Of a DNA stretch of 64,000 nt, positions 1 to 7,198 are shown in pieces. The notes below the pieces were generated by a model that was given only the letters and a program-made list of their open reading frames with translations, was not told the DNA's origin and did not search any database. The position numbers were made by a program, and so were the translations under genes. The first letter of the stretch is position 1. Every line of letters starts with the position of its first letter. Source of the stretch: Luteitalea sp. TBR-22 (lineage in GTDB: Bacteria > Acidobacteriota > Vicinamibacteria > Vicinamibacterales > Vicinamibacteraceae); the NCBI RefSeq assembly GCF_016865485.1, contig NZ_AP024452.1:5478501-5542500 (forward strand), given 5' to 3'.

Positions 1-1854
1 ATCAAGTCGACGACCTCGGGGCGCGTGAACAACCTCGGACCGGTGCCCGACAGCGAGACGACGACGACCGAGTTCTTCGGCAAGCTCACGTTCGCGCCGG
101 TGCAGTCGCAGTTCTTCAACGTCGGCTACCGGGTGCGGCCGAACAAGGCCGAGTTCGCCGGTGTCGGCGTGAACGACTCGCCCGAGGTCGCCACCGACAA
201 CGAGGGTACCAACCGCGTCGCCACGGCCGCCTGGAACTGGTTCTTCGGGCAGCGCAACTACGTCGAGGCGAAGTACCTGCGACTCGACGAGGAGAACGAG
301 TCGGTGGCGCGCACCGACCTCGGGTACCGGCCGACGTTCGACCTCAACAACCTGCGTCGCATGGGCTATTTCGTCGACCCGGCGACGGGCTTCCGGTATG
401 GCGGCGCTCCCCTGCTGCTGAACCAGCAGAACTACGTCCGCAACGAGTTCCGCGCCAACACGGGGACCTACTTCGGGCTCGGCAAGACCTCGCACGACCT
501 GCGGGCCGGCTTCATGTTCGAGACCACCGAGGAGGACCTGACGCGCACGGCCAACGGGTGGGGCACGATCACGCTCGTCGAGGCCGGCCGCCGGTACCAG
601 GGCCAGTACTACCCGACGCAGAACCCGCAGCTGTCCAAGTCGCGCACCTACAGCTTCTTCGTCCAGGACAACATCCAGGTCGGCAGCCGCCTGGTGTTCA
701 ACGCCGGCCTGCTGATCAACCGCGACGAGTTCGCGCAGCAGATCGGCGACGCGCGCAACACCTTCCTCACCTTCGACTATGGCGACCAGGTGCAGCCGCG
801 CCTCGGCGTCAACTACCAGCTGCGCAAGGGCGCCGGCGACAAGGTGTACGCCAACTACGGGCGCTACTACGGCAGCGACCAGAAGAGCAGCGCCCGCGCC
901 CACGCGCCGCTGCGCCTGGTGCAGAACACGCCGTTCTTCGACGCATTCACCGGCGCGCTGATCAGCGACACCACCAGCCCGAACACGACGGGGCGCGTGA
1001 TCCTGCCCGGCCTGCAGCCGACCTACACCGACGAGTGGCTCGTCGGCTACGCCACGCCGCTCGGCGGCAACTGGGGCCTCGACGTGTTCTACATGGACCG
1101 CACGGCGAAGGACTTCATCGAGGACCAGCCGAGCGTGCTTCCGGCGTCGACCTTCGTGGTGGACAACCTCGCCAACGCGCGGCGCGACTACAGGGCCCTC
1201 ACGGTGGAACTGACGCGGCGCATGGCCGATCGGTGGAGCACCACCGTCAGCTACGCGTGGAGCGAACTGAAGGGCAACTTCGACCTCGACTACGCCGCCG
1301 GCGCCGTGTTCAACACGTCGTCGATCCTGCAGGACGGGCCCGGCGTGTTCGTGGAGGACGACTACCGGTACGGTCCGCTCAGCGAGGATCGCCCGCACGT
1401 GCTGAAGATCTTCGGCACCTACATGGTCACCGACGCGTTCTCGCTCGGCGGCTACGTGCGCGCGCAGAGCGGCACGCCGTGGGAGCGCCGCGTGCAGGAC
1501 TGGTACTCGGGCTACCGGCTGCTGCTCGAGCCGCTCGGCACCAACCGCAACGACGTGTGGACCAACGTGGACCTGCTGGCCGCGTACAACCTGCGCATCG
1601 GCGGCCGCGTGGTGACGCGCCTCGAGGCGCGCATCCTGAACCTGTTCAACACGCAGACGGCGCTGAGCCGCGACAACCGCGCGTTCCTCGATCCGCGCAC
1701 CCGCCAGTTCAACGGCACGCAGGTCGCCGGCGACCCGGCCAGCTACACGCGGGCCCTCATCATCAACACGAACCAGCCCAACCCGCTGCTCGGCACGGCC
1801 ACCAGCTACGCGCCGCCGCGGCGACTGCTGCTGATGGCGCGGGTCGATTTCTGA
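1..1854 (+). CDS. TonB-dependent receptor (Oar-like), C-terminal part
   Basis: The reading frame is open at the left edge, so only the last 617 residues are present and the start lies outside the window. The sequence alternates short aromatic-rich beta strands and Gly/Asn/Asp-rich turns, as in the 22-strand barrel of Oar-like TonB-dependent receptors of Acidobacteriota. It ends in the motif RVDF with a terminal Phe, the usual outer-membrane assembly signal. Such proteins import or sense large ligands across the outer membrane, driven by TonB; the substrate cannot be read from this part. A GTAG-headed palindrome begins 11 nt after the stop codon and a heptamer array follows. The family is well supported, the ligand unknown. 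Confidence 0.85.
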   Translation: MKSTTSGRVNNLGPVPDSETTTTEFFGKLTFAPVQSQFFNVGYRVRPNKAEFAGVGVNDSPEVATDNEGTNRVATAAWNWFFGQRNYVEAKYLRLDEENESVARTDLGYRPTFDLNNLRRMGYFVDPATGFRYGGAPLLLNQQNYVRNEFRANTGTYFGLGKTSHDLRAGFMFETTEEDLTRTANGWGTITLVEAGRRYQGQYYPTQNPQLSKSRTYSFFVQDNIQVGSRLVFNAGLLINRDEFAQQIGDARNTFLTFDYGDQVQPRLGVNYQLRKGAGDKVYANYGRYYGSDQKSSARAHAPLRLVQNTPFFDAFTGALISDTTSPNTTGRVILPGLQPTYTDEWLVGYATPLGGNWGLDVFYMDRTAKDFIEDQPSVLPASTFVVDNLANARRDYRALTVELTRRMADRWSTTVSYAWSELKGNFDLDYAAGAVFNTSSILQDGPGVFVEDDYRYGPLSEDRPHVLKIFGTYMVTDAFSLGGYVRAQSGTPWERRVQDWYSGYRLLLEPLGTNRNDVWTNVDLLAAYNLRIGGRVVTRLEARILNLFNTQTALSRDNRAFLDPRTRQFNGTQVAGDPASYTRALIINTNQPNPLLGTATSYAPPRRLLLMARVDF

Positions 1855-1865
1855 TCCTCACCGGG

Positions 1866-1890
1866 GTAGGGCGCGGTCTCCGACCGCGCC
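1866..1890 (+). repeat. REP-like palindrome a (GTAG head)
   Basis: GTAG is followed by a perfect 9-bp stem with arms GGCGCGGTC and GACCGCGCC around a TCC loop. It is nearly identical to the element at 31709-31734. It lies just downstream of the receptor stop codon and may also act in transcription termination, but no U-run follows. Confidence 0.65.
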
Positions 1891-1910
1891 GTTTTCGAGG
1901 CTGCGGCGTC

Positions 1911-2011
1911 GACAGGGACAAAAGACAAGGGACAAGGGACACGTACGCGAGTCACAAGGGAGTCACGGGACGAGGGACGAGGAAGCCACGGAGAGGGACA
2001 AGGGACGAGGT
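1911..2011. repeat. Degenerate heptamer array, GGGACRA type
   Basis: Copies of GGGACAA and GGGACGA recur with a 7-nt period, interrupted by unrelated stretches. A 17-nt segment, GTACGCGAGTCACAAGG at 1943-1959, is identical to 32952-32968 some 31 kb away. The array fills the gap between two convergent genes and has no coding potential that I would defend. Confidence 0.8.
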
Positions 2012-2056
2012 GGCGTCACCGCTCGCGTCGAATCGGCGCGGTTCGGGTTTGGAGCC

Positions 2057-2707
2057 TCAGCGCTCGGCAATCACCAGCCCCTTGCGACCCGAGCCTCGCA
2101 TGGTGAAGGCCTCGTCGACGGAGAGCATCCGAAACCCGGCACGCTCCAACTCCTCCGCAATCAGGCGCGGGGCGATGCCGTGCCACTTCACCTGTTCATC
2201 CCGCGTGGGTAGCCGCGAGGCGTTGTCGCAGATCACCAGGCGACCGCCGCGGCGCAGCGCACGTCGGAAGGCGTCGAGCATCGCCGCGTGCTCCGTGAAC
2301 TCGTGGTAGGCGTCGACGACGATGATGGCGTCGAGCCTGCCTGCTGGCAGGCCCGGATCCGTGGCCGACCCTCGAAGCACCTCGACGTTGGCCAGGCCCT
2401 CGTCCTGCATGTGCTGCTGCAGCCGCTCCGCGATCCGCGCGTCAATCTCCACGGCATACACGCGTCCCGTCGGGCCGACCGCCGCCGACAGCTTCCGTGT
2501 GATGAAGCCGCCGCCGGCACCCACGTCCGCGACATGCGCGCCTTCGCGCATCCGCATCGCTGCGAGCAGGTCTGGCACCCGCTGCCACGTGTCTCGCCCA
2601 GCATCGGAATCCTGACCACGAGCCAGCAGTGAGTTCGGCCATGCGCTGGCGAGCGCGAACACCGCGCGCAGCATCGCCCGGCGAGAATGGCGGTTCGTCC
2701 AGTACAT
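2057..2707 (-). CDS. Class I SAM-dependent methyltransferase with Tat-like signal
   Basis: This 216-residue protein has a Rossmann methyltransferase fold. The SAM-binding motif I is VADVGAGGGF near residue 60, followed by an acidic motif II (AVEID) and VVDAYHEF in the motif IV region. The N-terminus reads SRRAMLR followed by a hydrophobic stretch and an Ala-rich end, which fits a twin-arginine export signal, with the catalytic domain starting near residue 40. Export of a SAM-dependent enzyme would be odd because SAM is cytoplasmic; the segment could instead be a membrane anchor. Its start lies 9 nt after the stop of the VWFA-domain gene, so the two are probably co-transcribed. The methyl acceptor is unknown. 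Confidence 0.8.
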   Translation of the reverse strand: MYWTNRHSRRAMLRAVFALASAWPNSLLARGQDSDAGRDTWQRVPDLLAAMRMREGAHVADVGAGGGFITRKLSAAVGPTGRVYAVEIDARIAERLQQHMQDEGLANVEVLRGSATDPGLPAGRLDAIIVVDAYHEFTEHAAMLDAFRRALRRGGRLVICDNASRLPTRDEQVKWHGIAPRLIAEELERAGFRMLSVDEAFTMRGSGRKGLVIAER

Positions 2708-2716
2708 GACGGTGAC

Positions 2717-4789
2717 TCAGCGATTGTCCTCGGGCAGCGTGGGCGCAACGATGCCGACGGGGACGTGGTGGGTACCGCTGCTCGTCGTCACCACCAGCGA
2801 TCCCGTGCCCTCTGCGCCGTCCAGGGCGAGCGTGAACCGTACCGTGCTCGTCCCCTCGATGGGCACTCCGGTGCCCTCCCACGCAATCGTGCCGTCAGAC
2901 AGGACGAGTCGGGCCTGAGCCGGCCCCTTCGCGCCGTCATGCGCAGCGGTCACGGCGAGCACGTCCCCTTTCGGGAACGCGCGCGCCGTCGTCGGGGCGA
3001 TATCGGTCCAGCGAGACAGGCGCGGATCGATGAACGGCGTGGGCATCATGGCGAGGAAGCGGGAGGCCACGAGCACGCCTGTTGGCCACTGCGGCTCCTT
3101 CGGCACCGTCACATCGAGGTAGACGGCCCCACCACGACCGGTACCTGCGTGTACCGCGCCGACCCGCAACTGATGGCGTCCCGGGGGCAGGTCGAGCGCC
3201 CAGATGGTGCGCAGGCTCGAGGCCGCCAGGACCGACCACTGCGTCGGGGTGGGCTTGAGCGTCAGCACGCGCCGTGTGCCATTGGCCGCCTTGCCCGATT
3301 CGTTCACGGTCAGGAGTCCCTGTTCCAGGTCCAGCACGCCATCGGGCGGGCGCTGGCCGATGCGCGTGCCGTCGATCTCCACGATCACCGCGATGGTCGC
3401 GTCGCGTCCGGTCCGCGCGACCGGCACGGCCTCCACGCTCATCGGCAGGCCGTCCTCGGGCAACACGCCGGCCAGGAGACGGCGTAGAGGCGCCGAGAGG
3501 CTGCCAGGCACCTTGAGCGGCGGCGTGGGTCGTGCACCTGCGGCCCTGTACCCTCGACGCGCGAGCACGCGAAGGCCGGGGCGCTTCACCTTGACGTCGA
3601 TCCTTCTGAACTCGTTCGACCTGAGGGGACGCTCGGGCTCGTACGCGAGCACGTAGTGCATGCTGGCGTCCTGCACGGCTCGATCGACGGCCTTCAGCGG
3701 GTCGTTGGTGTCGACGAGCGACACGCCACCCGTGAGCACCGCCAGGTCTCGCGTCATCTCTCGCGACTGGCGAGCCTCCATGAGGATGTCGCTGTACTGC
3801 TGAGGGGAAAGACCTCCCTGCAACCCTGGGACCGAGATGAGTTCGGCATCGGGCACGTCCAGGCCATTGGGATTGATCGGATAAATGGCGACGTTGCCGA
3901 CGGCGGTCGCGGCCAGCACGTCGTTCATGAGTCGCAAGGAACCGCTGCCGGCATTCACACGCTCGGTGCCCCTGGCGCTCGGGATCCGGACCTCCATGTC
4001 CGACATGCCGGCACCGTAGGACGAGCCTTCGCTGAGCAGGACGACGGTCTTGCGGCGCCCCGAGATGTCGCGCAAGGCCAGGGACACGTCGCGGAGCCGC
4101 TCACAGAGGCGCTGATAGTGGTCCAGGCGCTCGTTCTCGGAGTCGTCGCCCCTGAACCGCTTCGACTGGAGGGTCTTGTCGAGCAGACGCCGGCCAGTGA
4201 ACGTGTCGATCATCCGCGTGGCGTGGGAGCGGTCCCGGGTGAAGTACCCGGTCGAGTCCGTCGAACTGGTGGTCGCCACCAGCAGCAGGTCGCTGGGATC
4301 GAGTTGCGCCAGGAGTCGCCTGGCAGCAGACCGCGCCACCTCCGTTCGGCGCACGTCCACGTGGAGGTCGTCCAGGATCAGGACGAAGACGCGCGACTCT
4401 GCCGCGAAGTGATTGGTCGCCGGAGGTGTCACCGGAACGACGGACGCCGCTCCTGTGGTTATGGGCACGACCGGTGCGGGCACGGCCGTGCGGCCAGGGG
4501 TGAAGACGAACGACGTGAAGGACCGGACCTTCTGCCGCACGCCTTCCTCGAGCACCTCGAAGTCCTCGGCGGCCAGGCCGGGCACGGGCTGCCCCTGGTC
4601 GTCGACGACGAGCACGCTCACCTCGACGCGTGTCACCGTAACGCTGAACGTGGGCTCGTCAGGGAACTGCCGCTCCTGGGGCACATCCGGGATCGCGAGC
4701 CGCGGGATGCCTCGCGGCGCCTGGGCCGCCGCCGAGGCCGGCAAGACGGCACACAAAGCCAGTGAGCAGATCACGAAGGCGACACGCAT
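2717..4789 (-). CDS. VWFA-related Acidobacterial domain protein
   Basis: The 690-residue product starts at the Met of MRVAF, which begins a clean signal peptide ending near ASAAAQA; a Met five codons upstream is less likely. Residues about 50-100 hold the region typical of this family (VTRVEVSVLVVDDQGQPVPG, then an EDFEV segment). A von Willebrand A-like domain follows, with FVLILDDLHVD as the MIDAS-like strand near residue 135 and a nucleotide-binding-like strand KTVVLLSEGSSYG. The C-terminal half looks like beta-sandwich domains. The family is almost diagnostic for Acidobacteriota and is secreted or envelope-bound; its role is unknown, with protein-protein contacts inferred from the VWA fold. 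It is first in a likely two-gene operon with the methyltransferase. Confidence 0.85.
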   Translation of the reverse strand: MRVAFVICSLALCAVLPASAAAQAPRGIPRLAIPDVPQERQFPDEPTFSVTVTRVEVSVLVVDDQGQPVPGLAAEDFEVLEEGVRQKVRSFTSFVFTPGRTAVPAPVVPITTGAASVVPVTPPATNHFAAESRVFVLILDDLHVDVRRTEVARSAARRLLAQLDPSDLLLVATTSSTDSTGYFTRDRSHATRMIDTFTGRRLLDKTLQSKRFRGDDSENERLDHYQRLCERLRDVSLALRDISGRRKTVVLLSEGSSYGAGMSDMEVRIPSARGTERVNAGSGSLRLMNDVLAATAVGNVAIYPINPNGLDVPDAELISVPGLQGGLSPQQYSDILMEARQSREMTRDLAVLTGGVSLVDTNDPLKAVDRAVQDASMHYVLAYEPERPLRSNEFRRIDVKVKRPGLRVLARRGYRAAGARPTPPLKVPGSLSAPLRRLLAGVLPEDGLPMSVEAVPVARTGRDATIAVIVEIDGTRIGQRPPDGVLDLEQGLLTVNESGKAANGTRRVLTLKPTPTQWSVLAASSLRTIWALDLPPGRHQLRVGAVHAGTGRGGAVYLDVTVPKEPQWPTGVLVASRFLAMMPTPFIDPRLSRWTDIAPTTARAFPKGDVLAVTAAHDGAKGPAQARLVLSDGTIAWEGTGVPIEGTSTVRFTLALDGAEGTGSLVVTTSSGTHHVPVGIVAPTLPEDNR

Positions 4790-4922
4790 CTCACACTCCG
4801 GCACTCAAGAAGCGGCGGGGAGGCACCTCCAGCAGGGCACTGGCACACACGGGACTGGCGGTAGCACTTGGACGACGACGGCATGCTGGTGGCCTGCGGA
4901 CCACTCAACTGGCTGTCTCTCG

Positions 4923-5801
4923 TCACCTGTCCGGCGCTGCCACCTGCGCGTCGGGCAGCACCTCGGCGAACACCTTCACGTCGGCCACCCACTTGCCGAG
5001 CGGCACGGGTGTCGCGAGCGTGAACGGCAACGATGCGTCGTTCTCGAGCAACCCGGTTGGCAACGCCGCGCCCTCGACGTCCGGCGTGCCGGTGAGCACC
5101 TCGAGCACCTGCTGGTCCTTGTCGAGCAGCAGCGCGGTGATCGTGAGGCCTTCCGGGCGGAGTGGACCGCCGGCCCTGAGGCGCAACGTGCCCGAGACCC
5201 GAAACGACTGCCAGGAGGCCCTGGCCTTCCCCATCGACACGTCGAACGCGTAGGGACGCGAGGGACACGCTTCTCGTGCGGGCGCCTTCCCCGCCTCCAC
5301 CCAGCGCAGCCCGGTCGTGACGGCTCGTCCGGCCTCGGCCACCTGCACGACGTAGCCGGCCGGTACGCGCGGCAGGTCGGCCTTCTTCTTCAAGCGGAAG
5401 CGATACGGCAGCAGACCCTCGGGCTCGACCAGCGTGACGCGAGCCTCGTTCTCGATGGCATCACCGATGGGCGCGCCCTGCTCGTCGGTGTACTGCAGGC
5501 GCACCGACGCGTCGCGAAGACAGGTGCCGGTGTTGCGGAACGCGCCGACCAGCATCCCGAGCGCCGCGTTCTCGTAGCTCACCGACGCGTTCTGCAGCGG
5601 CGCGAGGTCCACGCCGTCGCTGGTCGCCAGGCGCCCCTCGGCAGGAATGGCCAGCCACTCGGGCGGCGACGTCGTCAGGCGCACGTCGCGTTCCACCATG
5701 CGCCCACGCACGCCGCCCTGCCCCTGCGCAGGCGCGGCCCACGCCGCCAGCACGAGCATTGCCACGCCACCGACTCCGAGAACCTTCGAGCGTGTGTCCA
5801 T
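4923..5801 (-). CDS. Secreted protein of unknown function, FxLYD-like
   Basis: The start is placed at the Met of MDTRSKVLG, which directly precedes a signal peptide; an upstream in-frame Met would add 16 polar residues. The mature part, about 265 residues, seems to hold two beta-sandwich units. The first (about 60-150) speaks of change with context, with motifs such as GAFRNTGTCLRDASVRLQYTD, resembling FxLYD domains. The second ends in a strand KWVADVKVFAEVL. No catalytic motif is visible. The gap upstream (5802-5992) is almost filled by repeat arrays, so its promoter must lie within or next to them. Function not recognised. Confidence 0.6.
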   Translation of the reverse strand: MDTRSKVLGVGGVAMLVLAAWAAPAQGQGGVRGRMVERDVRLTTSPPEWLAIPAEGRLATSDGVDLAPLQNASVSYENAALGMLVGAFRNTGTCLRDASVRLQYTDEQGAPIGDAIENEARVTLVEPEGLLPYRFRLKKKADLPRVPAGYVVQVAEAGRAVTTGLRWVEAGKAPAREACPSRPYAFDVSMGKARASWQSFRVSGTLRLRAGGPLRPEGLTITALLLDKDQQVLEVLTGTPDVEGAALPTGLLENDASLPFTLATPVPLGKWVADVKVFAEVLPDAQVAAPDR

Positions 5802-5855
5802 CGCGCTCCCCTGCTCGACGCCATTCTGCCACCGAGCCCGACTCGCCACGCGGCC

Positions 5856-5904
5856 CTCTTCGTTCTTCCCTCTTCGTCCTTCCTCCTTGGTCCTTCGCCC
5901 TTCC
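5856..5904. repeat. Heptamer array, YYCTTCS type (7 units)
   Basis: Seven consecutive 7-mers share the core CTTC: CTCTTCG, TTCTTCC, CTCTTCG, TCCTTCC, TCCTTGG, TCCTTCG, CCCTTCC. The array stands between two divergent genes and is followed 2 nt later by a second array with a different word. Confidence 0.85.
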
Positions 5905-5906
5905 CG

Positions 5907-5941
5907 TGAGCCCTGAGCCGTGAGCCGTGAGCCGTGAGCCC
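5907..5941. repeat. Heptamer array, TGAGCCS (5 units)
   Basis: Five perfect-length 7-mers, TGAGCCC, TGAGCCG three times, then TGAGCCC, follow each other without interruption. The same word family recurs at 9534-9659 and 19191-19218. Confidence 0.9.
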
Positions 5942-5944
5942 TTC

Positions 5945-5979
5945 GTCATTCCCGGCATCGCAGCATTCCCGGCATTTCT
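5945..5979. repeat. Nonamer-type repeat, ATTCCCGGC family
   Basis: Degenerate 9-mers (GTCATTCCC, GGCATCGCA, GCATTCCC, GGCATTTCT) lie 14 nt upstream of the flavin oxidoreductase start. A cleaner copy of this family abuts the start codon at 53833, and an inverted copy lies at 54351-54375. Confidence 0.7.
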
Positions 5980-5992
5980 GTACCCTGTCCTC

Positions 5993-7021
5993 ATGGAACT
6001 CGGCATCACCACCTTCGGCGATCGCTTCCCGGATCCGGCGACGGGGCACCTGGTGAGCGAGACCCAGCGCATGCAGGACTTGATCGAAGAGGCGGTGCTG
6101 GCCGATCAGGTCGGCCTCGACGCCTACCTCGTGGGTGAGCATCACCGGCCGGACTTCGTCGTGTCGGCGCCGGCCGTGGTGCTGGCGGCCATGGCGGCGC
6201 GCACGAAGCGCCTCCGGCTCGGCAGCGCCGTGACGGTGCTGAGTTCCGAGGACCCCGTACGCGTGTACCAGCAGTACGCCACAGTCGACCTGATCTCCAA
6301 CGGCCGGGCCGAGATCATCGCGGGGCGCGGGTCCTTCATCGAGTCGTACCCGCTGTTCGGGCAGGACCTGCACGACTACGACGCGTTGTTTGCCGAGAAG
6401 CTGGGCCTGCTGCTGCGGGTGCGCGAGCAGGAGCACGTGACCTGGCAGGGTCGCTTCCGCGCGCCGATCGACGGCCGCGGCGTGTACCCGCGCTCCGTGC
6501 AGTCACCGCTGCCGGTGTGGGTGGGCGTCGGCGGCACACCCGCGTCGGCCGACCGCGCCGGGCGACTGGGACTGCCGATGGCGCTGGCGATCATCGGCGG
6601 CATGCCGGCGCGGTTCCGGCCCTTCGTCGACCTGCACCAGGACGCGGCACGCCGCGCCGGCCACGGCCACGTCCCGGTCGCGGTGCACTCGCACGGCTAC
6701 GTGGCTGCGGAGTCGCGGCAGGCGGCCGACGAGTTCTTCCCGTCGTACGAGGTCGCGATGACCGGCATCGGCAAGGAACGCGGCTGGCCCCCCATGACGC
6801 GGCAGGCCTTCGAGGCGATGCGCGAGCCGCACGGCGCGCTGTTTGTCGGCAGCCCGACCCAGGTCGCCGACAAGATTCTCCGCCAGCACGAGATCCTCGG
6901 CTTCGACCGGTTCCTGCTGCACGTGAGCGTCGGGACGATGCCACACGCGCAGGTGATGAAGGCCATCGAGCTGTTCGGCACCGAGGTGGCGCCGCAGGTG
7001 AGGAAGGCGCTGGCGGCGTAG
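5993..7021 (+). CDS. LLM-class flavin-dependent oxidoreductase
   Basis: The 342-residue protein starts at the Met of [12 protein letters not shown], the normal start for this family; upstream in-frame Mets are encoded by repeat DNA. The fold is the bacterial-luciferase TIM barrel, recognised from GEHHRPDF near residue 48, the [11 protein letters not shown] strand, the [15 protein letters not shown] strand, and the C-terminal [11 protein letters not shown] segment followed by a FLLHVSVG strand. Members use FMN (or F420) to oxidise diverse substrates. This one resembles the group annotated only as LLM-class oxidoreductase, so the substrate is open. It is a single gene, divergent from the secreted protein upstream and convergent with the glycosyltransferase downstream. 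Confidence 0.85.
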   Translation: MELGITTFGDRFPDPATGHLVSETQRMQDLIEEAVLADQVGLDAYLVGEHHRPDFVVSAPAVVLAAMAARTKRLRLGSAVTVLSSEDPVRVYQQYATVDLISNGRAEIIAGRGSFIESYPLFGQDLHDYDALFAEKLGLLLRVREQEHVTWQGRFRAPIDGRGVYPRSVQSPLPVWVGVGGTPASADRAGRLGLPMALAIIGGMPARFRPFVDLHQDAARRAGHGHVPVAVHSHGYVAAESRQAADEFFPSYEVAMTGIGKERGWPPMTRQAFEAMREPHGALFVGSPTQVADKILRQHEILGFDRFLLHVSVGTMPHAQVMKAIELFGTEVAPQVRKALAA

Positions 7022-7024
7022 AAC

Positions 7025-7110
7025 AGGCTCAGGGCTCAGGGCTCAGGGCTCAGAAAGCATGCGCATGGCTCATCGGGGCTCAGGGCTCGACGCTCAGAGA
7101 GCACGCTGAC
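7025..7110. repeat. Heptamer array, GGGCTCA type
   Basis: Four near-perfect GGGCTCA units (7025-7052) are followed by AGAAAGCATGC and then by a second, degenerate run (7065-7098) ending in AGAGAGCACGCTGA. The same tail follows the arrays at 9483-9503 and, more loosely, 43374-43408, so the array and its tail seem to travel together. It sits between convergent genes. Confidence 0.85.
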
Positions 7111-7139
7111 GGGTGACGGCCTGGGAGCGACACCCGGGT

Positions 7140-7163
7140 GTAGGCGTCGCCATTGGGCGACGC
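7140..7163 (+). repeat. REP-like palindrome b (GTAG head)
   Basis: GTAG precedes a perfect 8-bp stem, GCGTCGCC and GGCGACGC, with an ATTG loop. It lies between the GGGCTCA array and a CAAGGCC array. Confidence 0.65.
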
Positions 7164-7167
7164 GCAC

Positions 7168-7195
7168 CAAGGCCCAAGGCCCAGCCTCCAAGGCC
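7168..7195. repeat. Heptamer array, CAAGGCC (4 units)
   Basis: The units are CAAGGCC, CAAGGCC, CAGCCTC and CAAGGCC. The array ends 3 nt before the complement of the glycosyltransferase stop codon. Confidence 0.75.
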
Positions 7196-7198
7196 CTG

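Noticed and set aside
558-2309. A 583-codon open frame overlapping the first TonB receptor and the methyltransferase
   Set aside because: It is an Arg/Pro/Ala-rich out-of-frame reading that runs through a repeat array and two real genes.
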